Source of the DNA: Nostoc sp. 'Lobaria pulmonaria (5183) cyanobiont'
Lineage (GTDB): Bacteria > Cyanobacteriota > Cyanobacteriia > Cyanobacteriales > Nostocaceae
Direction: 5' to 3'
NCBI RefSeq assembly: GCF_002949795.1
Contig: NZ_CP026692.1
Span: 5,750,545 to 5,814,544, forward strand
Length of the DNA stretch: 64,000 bases
The position numbers were made by a program, and so were the translations under genes. A model generated the notes under the pieces. That model searched no databases. It worked only from the letters and a program-made list of their open reading frames with translations, and was not told where the DNA came from. Shown here piece by piece: positions 60,292-64,000 of this stretch. The stretch's first letter is position 1; every line of letters begins with the position of its first letter.

Positions 60292-62480
60292 ATCTGGATG
60301 TCGTGATTTGAACGCAGATTTGTATCAGCCCAGGAACATATCAAACCTTCCGATCCTGGATCGATCAATTGTTCTGGCGATGGTTGTCGTCGCCAATTTT
60401 CTCCTTGCTTGCGGATGGGAAACAGCAAGACGGGGCCTAAATGACGCACGCCTGGGGTTTGTTGGAGTAATACTACAATATCCGATGTATAAACGGGTCG
60501 CCCAAAGGGCCATCCTTTGCCGTCGATTCCTCCAGTTAATGGATTTAAATATTTATACAACGATCGCCTTAAATTCCGACGAATTTCTTCGCTGGCAAAA
60601 GGGTTATTGTATGCTGGCTCTAAAGCAACTTCTGTCTGTACAGAAACACCTACGTAATTCGGTTCTTCTAATTCTATTTGTACCCCTAATAACCGTCTTT
60701 CATCTAAGTAACTCAAAATTTGCTCTTGCAGGGCATTACTAAGGGCAAACTCTTCTGGTCTCATCCCATTGCCTTGTGCGATCGCATCTGTGTTTGCATA
60801 AGGAACTACCAGTAAACTAACTATACCAGCTTGCCTACGAGAATTCGCTGGCAAACATCGAACGCGGGCGATCGCACCAGCACCCGCTTGTTGAGTTAAA
60901 ACTTCAAAATCTTCAGCAGTGACGGCGCGATCGCGCGTGCGGAGGATGCGGGGAGCCTTCATCACAGCCTGCTCCAGCGATTCGGCATCTGCACCATTGA
61001 TTGCTGGTACACGATTGACCACACTAGCAACATAAGGATATGCAGACTTCAAAAACTGGATTGCCCCAGTTTGCACATTGCCTTCTCTACCCCCGCCTGT
61101 ACGATAACTAACCATTTTAATCTCGGAGCCACGGGGAGGAATCGCCCCGTACTGGTGTTCAGATTGATTGTTTTCCCGGGTACTAAATTGTAGAGATGTG
61201 TCATCTAGTGATGGTTGCTGGATTCGCGATCGCACCTGAGTATGCTGTTTAAGTTGGCTAGGTTCACGAATCAGCGGCCCAAATTGGATTGTACCAGTCA
61301 GCGAATCGATTGTGTAATGAAAGTGATAAGGCCCAGAATCAGCAAAATCTCTCACCTCAGTCCACTTCTGAGGCAATCCACCAGCAGGAGTAACTAGGAT
61401 ATATTCATTTTCTCGGCGTTCTAAAATCGGTGCGCTTTGTAACTCGAAAGTCTGACCGGGTGTACCATCACTAATTCCTAAGCGCTCATCTAGAATCAGC
61501 GTACTGTGACTAGCCCTAACTGTACCGCCAATTGACCGCACTGCCAAACCAGTAATTCGTGGTGGACGATTGTAACCAGATTGATTGCCTTCTGTATTAA
61601 TAAAGCTACAGCGCAACCAGCGACCTCGGTAAGAGGTAAAATTAGCCACCGGCCAAATTTGAGGTAGATGCAGACGTACCTCTGCTCCTTCAGACGGGTT
61701 CCCACCCTGTTCTGCGAGTTCGTAAAAACTGAAGCCGCGAGTCTCATCATCTGACTCTTGCAATAAAACTGATTGCCAATTTTCCCCATCCCACGCTTCC
61801 CACTTTCGAGGTGGTTGATTGGGGTTAATACCAGCAGGTGTAGCCGCAGCCCCTTGGAAAATAATTTCTAGGACATTAGCATCTATTGGATCGTCAGAAT
61901 TAATCGCTAAATAAAAGCAGTTACCAGGCTGGGGTTCCTCTTCAAATATCGATTGTTCATTACCTGTCCAGAAACCGTTAGATTCACGAGTCCATGAACT
62001 TGTGACTCTTTCTCGCAGAGATTGGGGAATGTCTTCAGTGGTTTGGGCAGTTAAAAAGTGCTGTATCCGGGGTGTGCCAATAATTAGAGGAGAATCTGTA
62101 CTAAAGGTAATAGCTTCTGTGGTTTCAGTTTGGATAGTTGAAGCTTCTAATCCTGCCGGAATAGTGTAGGCTTCAGGCAGTGCAGCGCTTAAATAAAAAG
62201 TTAATTCTGTGCGAGCTGGGGCGGGAGGCTGGAGACGAATACCCAATAATTCTAGAAAAGCTACATAATTTTTTCGAGGTACTTGGTTAAATCTGAGCAA
62301 CATCTGGTCAGTTAACCAAGCAAATAACTCAATTAGCGTAATCCCTGGATCGCTGAGGTTGTGATCTGTCCATTCTGGACAGTAGCGGGGAATACGCATT
62401 ATACATTCCTCCACCAAATCATCAAAGGCGCGATCGTCTAAATTGGAAGAAGGTAATTTCGGTAAAAAATCAAAGTTCAT
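60276..62480 (-). CDS. Baseplate J-like protein of a contractile injection system
   Basis: A 734-residue baseplate assembly protein (gpJ, Afp11-like). The start is family-typical: LPKLPSSNLDDRAFDDLVEE, MRIPRYCPEWTDHNLSDPGI, ELFAWLTDQMLLRFNQVPRK. The core baseplate J part includes MKAPRILRTRDRAVTAEDFE and ARVRCLPANSRRQAGIVSLL. It should form the wedge that links tube and sheath. The gene is flanked by gp25 upstream and the DUF4159-like gene downstream. Its final residues IIRNS are encoded by the ACGAATT heptamer repeat, so the native C-terminus may have been slightly changed. Confidence 0.88.
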   Translation of the reverse strand: MNFDFLPKLPSSNLDDRAFDDLVEECIMRIPRYCPEWTDHNLSDPGITLIELFAWLTDQMLLRFNQVPRKNYVAFLELLGIRLQPPAPARTELTFYLSAALPEAYTIPAGLEASTIQTETTEAITFSTDSPLIIGTPRIQHFLTAQTTEDIPQSLRERVTSSWTRESNGFWTGNEQSIFEEEPQPGNCFYLAINSDDPIDANVLEIIFQGAAATPAGINPNQPPRKWEAWDGENWQSVLLQESDDETRGFSFYELAEQGGNPSEGAEVRLHLPQIWPVANFTSYRGRWLRCSFINTEGNQSGYNRPPRITGLAVRSIGGTVRASHSTLILDERLGISDGTPGQTFELQSAPILERRENEYILVTPAGGLPQKWTEVRDFADSGPYHFHYTIDSLTGTIQFGPLIREPSQLKQHTQVRSRIQQPSLDDTSLQFSTRENNQSEHQYGAIPPRGSEIKMVSYRTGGGREGNVQTGAIQFLKSAYPYVASVVNRVPAINGADAESLEQAVMKAPRILRTRDRAVTAEDFEVLTQQAGAGAIARVRCLPANSRRQAGIVSLLVVPYANTDAIAQGNGMRPEEFALSNALQEQILSYLDERRLLGVQIELEEPNYVGVSVQTEVALEPAYNNPFASEEIRRNLRRSLYKYLNPLTGGIDGKGWPFGRPVYTSDIVVLLQQTPGVRHLGPVLLFPIRKQGENWRRQPSPEQLIDPGSEGLICSWADTNLRSNHDIQIIRNS

Positions 62481-62573
62481 ACCAATTTAAAAAAGAATGT
62501 GACAGATACAAGCCTAGAAACCCAGATAAAATGCAGCTTTCTGAAATTTTTAATTTTTAATTTTTAATTGGTA

Positions 62574-62996
62574 TCACGATTCCTCCCCAGCTGAAACCAA
62601 ATAATAAGGATAAACAAAGCTATAAATATCGGGACTGTCTTTGAGGCGATAATTGATGATGATATCCACTCTGCCACGCATAGGGTCGGGATCGGTGAGA
62701 ACTTCATCAATAATAATCCGTGGTTCCCAAACCTCTAGCGCTTCCAAAACATAAAGGCGGATTTGCAGCAAAGTCTCGCTATTCAAGGTTGCAAACGCCA
62801 GTTCTGACAAGCGAGATCCAAATGTCGGTCGATAAACCCGCTCACCTACTCCAGTGCGAAGGATAATCCAAATAGATTCTTTAATTTTTTGATCTTCACG
62901 GCTAAGTTGTATCCCACCTTGCACACTTAAATGCAGTGGATAAGCCCAACCTGTTCCCAAATACTCTCGTTGACCACCATAAACCATATCTGGCAC
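62574..62996 (-). CDS. GPW/gp25-family baseplate wedge protein
   Basis: A 140-residue gp25 homologue, the sheath-initiating baseplate subunit. It has GTGWAYPLHLSVQGGIQLSR, then IKESIWIILRTGVGERVYRP (the ExR-type loop conserved in gp25/TssE) and FGSRLSELAFATLNSETLLQ. Length is standard. It lies 93 bp upstream of baseplate J on the same strand, normal for phage-tail-like systems. The N-terminus MPDMVYGGQREY is slightly extended. Confidence 0.9.
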   Translation of the reverse strand: MPDMVYGGQREYLGTGWAYPLHLSVQGGIQLSREDQKIKESIWIILRTGVGERVYRPTFGSRLSELAFATLNSETLLQIRLYVLEALEVWEPRIIIDEVLTDPDPMRGRVDIIINYRLKDSPDIYSFVYPYYLVSAGEES

Positions 62997-63172
62997 TTAG
63001 ACAGCTGTTACATGGATATCTTCAAAGATATCGGCACAGAAAGTTTAAGCCTATTCGCCAAAGGTCGAGGTTGAAGAGGCAGGGGGCAGGGGGAGAGAAA
63101 AAATGCTTAACTCAAGCGTATTGGTTCCTACCCCGTCATTCACAGCGTTTTTCAGGCAAATGAACTACACAG

Positions 63173-63200
63173 GTAGGGGCACAGCACTGCTGTGCCCTTA
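63173..63200. repeat. Dispersed palindrome GTAGGGGCACAGCA, copy 4
   Basis: GTAGGGGCACAGCA, CTGCTGTGCCCTTA: the same family as 14723-14751, here between gp25 and the hairpin array. Arms differ by one or two bases. Confidence 0.7.
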
Positions 63201-63258
63201 AGATAATCTGTACCTCACCAAGTTGCAATCTGCTGTATTTATTTGAAAAATGCTGTAA

Positions 63259-63585
63259 GATTCGTCCACGAATCTTTAATACTCGTCTACGAGTATTAGA
63301 ACTCCATTAATGAGTCTTTGAACTCCGTGAATGAGTCTTTGAACTCCGTGAATGAGTCTTTTTTACTCGTGGACGAGTCTTTAATACTCGCTGACGAGTC
63401 TTTGATACTCGTGAATGAGTCTTTTTTACCCGTGGACGAGTCTTTGATACTCGCCGACGAGTCTTTGAACTCTGTGAATGAGTCTTTGATACTCGTGAAT
63501 GAGTCTTTTTTACTCGTGGACGAGTCTTTGAACTCCGTGAATGAGTCTTTGATACTCGTGAATGAGTCTTTTTTACTCGTGGACG
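63259..63585. repeat. Array of 21-bp mini-hairpin repeats (about 15.6 units)
   Basis: The unit TACTCGTGGACGAGTCTTTGA (21 bases) repeats in exact phase from 63259 to 63585. Most units contain a small inverted repeat (ACTCG-4-CGAGT or ACTC-6-GAGT) followed by CTTTGA or CTTTTTT. Three sub-types alternate: ...TGGACGAG, ...TGAATGAG and ...CTGACGAG. A plus-strand frame (63318-63677) reads heptads such as VNESLILVDES but this seems a by-product of the 21-base period. Confidence 0.9.
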
Positions 63586-63642
63586 CAGATCAGAATTTCA
63601 CTTATCTACCCCCCTACTCCCTTATCCCTTCTGCCTCTCCAA

Positions 63643-63999
63643 TCAGCCGCCAATCAAAACAGTGGGATTACCTTTGATAATTTTATTCGGTGGCCCTAAT
63701 GCTTCTATAATAGTGTCGCCCATACGACAGGCAGGCAGGTTGTTAATCAGCACTGTCTTACTACCGTCAATTACAACACCGGGGCCATGGGGAGGTACAG
63801 GCGAGGGTGTGGCACAATTATGAATATCAGCACCTGCCGCAGCAGCACTGATTGCGCTACCCATAGTAGATGCTGCTGTTGTCTTTGTAGTTTGTTCGGC
63901 GGCTAAAGCAGCAGGTGCCCCTGGTGTACCTGCCGCTGCCTTGGTAGCAGTCTCAGCTGCTAAGACAGTCGCATCAGAAGCTGTTTTGGCAGATAGCAA
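63643..63999 (-). CDS. PAAR-domain spike protein, partial
   Basis: The C-terminal part of a PAAR-repeat protein, the tip of a contractile injection spike. It shows DIHNCATPSPVPPHGPG, TVLINNLPACRMGDTIIEA and the end KGNPTVLIGG, typical PAAR motifs. An alanine-rich stretch (about 40 residues: AAETATKAAAGTPGAPAALA) precedes it. The frame is open to the window edge; the TTG at 63999 is only the first possible codon, so the true start is probably outside. It is the most upstream injection-system gene seen here, before gp25 and baseplate J. Confidence 0.85.
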   Translation of the reverse strand: MLSAKTASDATVLAAETATKAAAGTPGAPAALAAEQTTKTTAASTMGSAISAAAAGADIHNCATPSPVPPHGPGVVIDGSKTVLINNLPACRMGDTIIEALGPPNKIIKGNPTVLIGG

Positions 64000-64000
64000 A

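Noticed and set aside
60182..60742. 186-codon plus frame over the baseplate J 3' end
   Set aside because: Starts in TTTTGGATTTTAGA and ACGAATT repeats and then runs antisense to baseplate J; no family resemblance.
63318..63677. Plus-strand frame of VNESLILVDES heptads
   Set aside because: It mirrors the 21-bp hairpin array; the conserved feature is DNA symmetry, not codon-level constraint. Kept as a test in the findings rather than called as a gene.
1..64000. tRNA genes or CRISPR arrays
   Set aside because: No GTTCGAATC-type T-arm with a matching acceptor stem and no regularly spaced direct repeats with unique spacers were found; the 21-bp and 102-bp arrays have no spacers.

Overview
The window looks like chromosomal DNA of a filamentous, nitrogen-fixing cyanobacterium of the Nostoc/Anabaena group. 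The evidence is photosystem genes in cyanobacterial order (psbD overlapping psbC, ycf4), a minCDE cluster, many GCGATCGC (HIP1-type) octamers, heptameric short tandem repeats, cyanobacteria-only families (DUF6464, DUF6887/DUF6888, Uma2, DUF29), and nitrogenase-related genes. No tRNA, rRNA or CRISPR array was seen.

1-14 kb, nitrogenase and molybdenum island. An Xre-type regulator with a C-terminal periplasmic-binding-protein-like domain (1229-2521) lies upstream of an iron-protein paralogue (3010-3978) and a coupled nifE-nifN pair (4556-7260). No nifDK, vnfDGK or nifB is in the window. A fused molybdate transporter gene, modBC (12146-13969), lies nearby without modA. My reading is a molybdenum-responsive alternative (vanadium-type or 'second') nitrogenase assembly locus, by analogy with the VnfR/vnfH system of Anabaena variabilis. 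The island also holds a GHL10 glycoside-hydrolase-like protein, a dead adenine methylase, a site-2 protease operon ending in two tiny coupled genes (DUF6888 and DUF6887), and a truncated IS630-type transposase beside the modBC stop.

14-32 kb, mixed housekeeping and accessory genes: a methyltransferase, a carotenoid-desaturase-like flavoprotein, fmt, a YefM-YoeB toxin-antitoxin pair with a TGTACA operator, a broken NYN-domain gene, minE/minD/minC (MinC with a strange repetitive N-terminus), a DUF1537 kinase, and a two-gene operon of a RecQ-like helicase with a phosphoribosyltransferase tail plus a DprA-family protein. That last pair matches the RqlHI/PsyrTA toxin-antitoxin or anti-phage type.

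32-49 kb: a hemerythrin-like protein, a Gfo/Idh/MocA oxidoreductase, a FabF-like synthase, a lipoprotein cyclophilin, ycf4, psbD-psbC, a free-standing PCP_red protein, a SWIM protein with its SNF2 helicase, a GNAT acetyltransferase and pnp.

49-55 kb, accessory region: a RelE module with an extra HicB, a NACHT/HEAT-repeat protein that has lost its P-loop half at a junction with a truncated Uma2 gene, a methyltransferase-HIT fusion whose catalytic histidine is serine, a GGDEF remnant, and a second Uma2 gene with a heptad-repeat tail.

55-64 kb: serA and prmA, then part of a contractile injection system on the minus strand (PAAR, gp25, baseplate J and a DUF4159-like protein). A strictly phased 21-bp hairpin array lies between PAAR and gp25.

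Recurrent theme: short dispersed repeats have entered coding sequences in frame (regulator, ModBC linker, SNF2 helicase, cyclophilin tail, Uma2 tail). All family names come from reading the translations; no database search was run.
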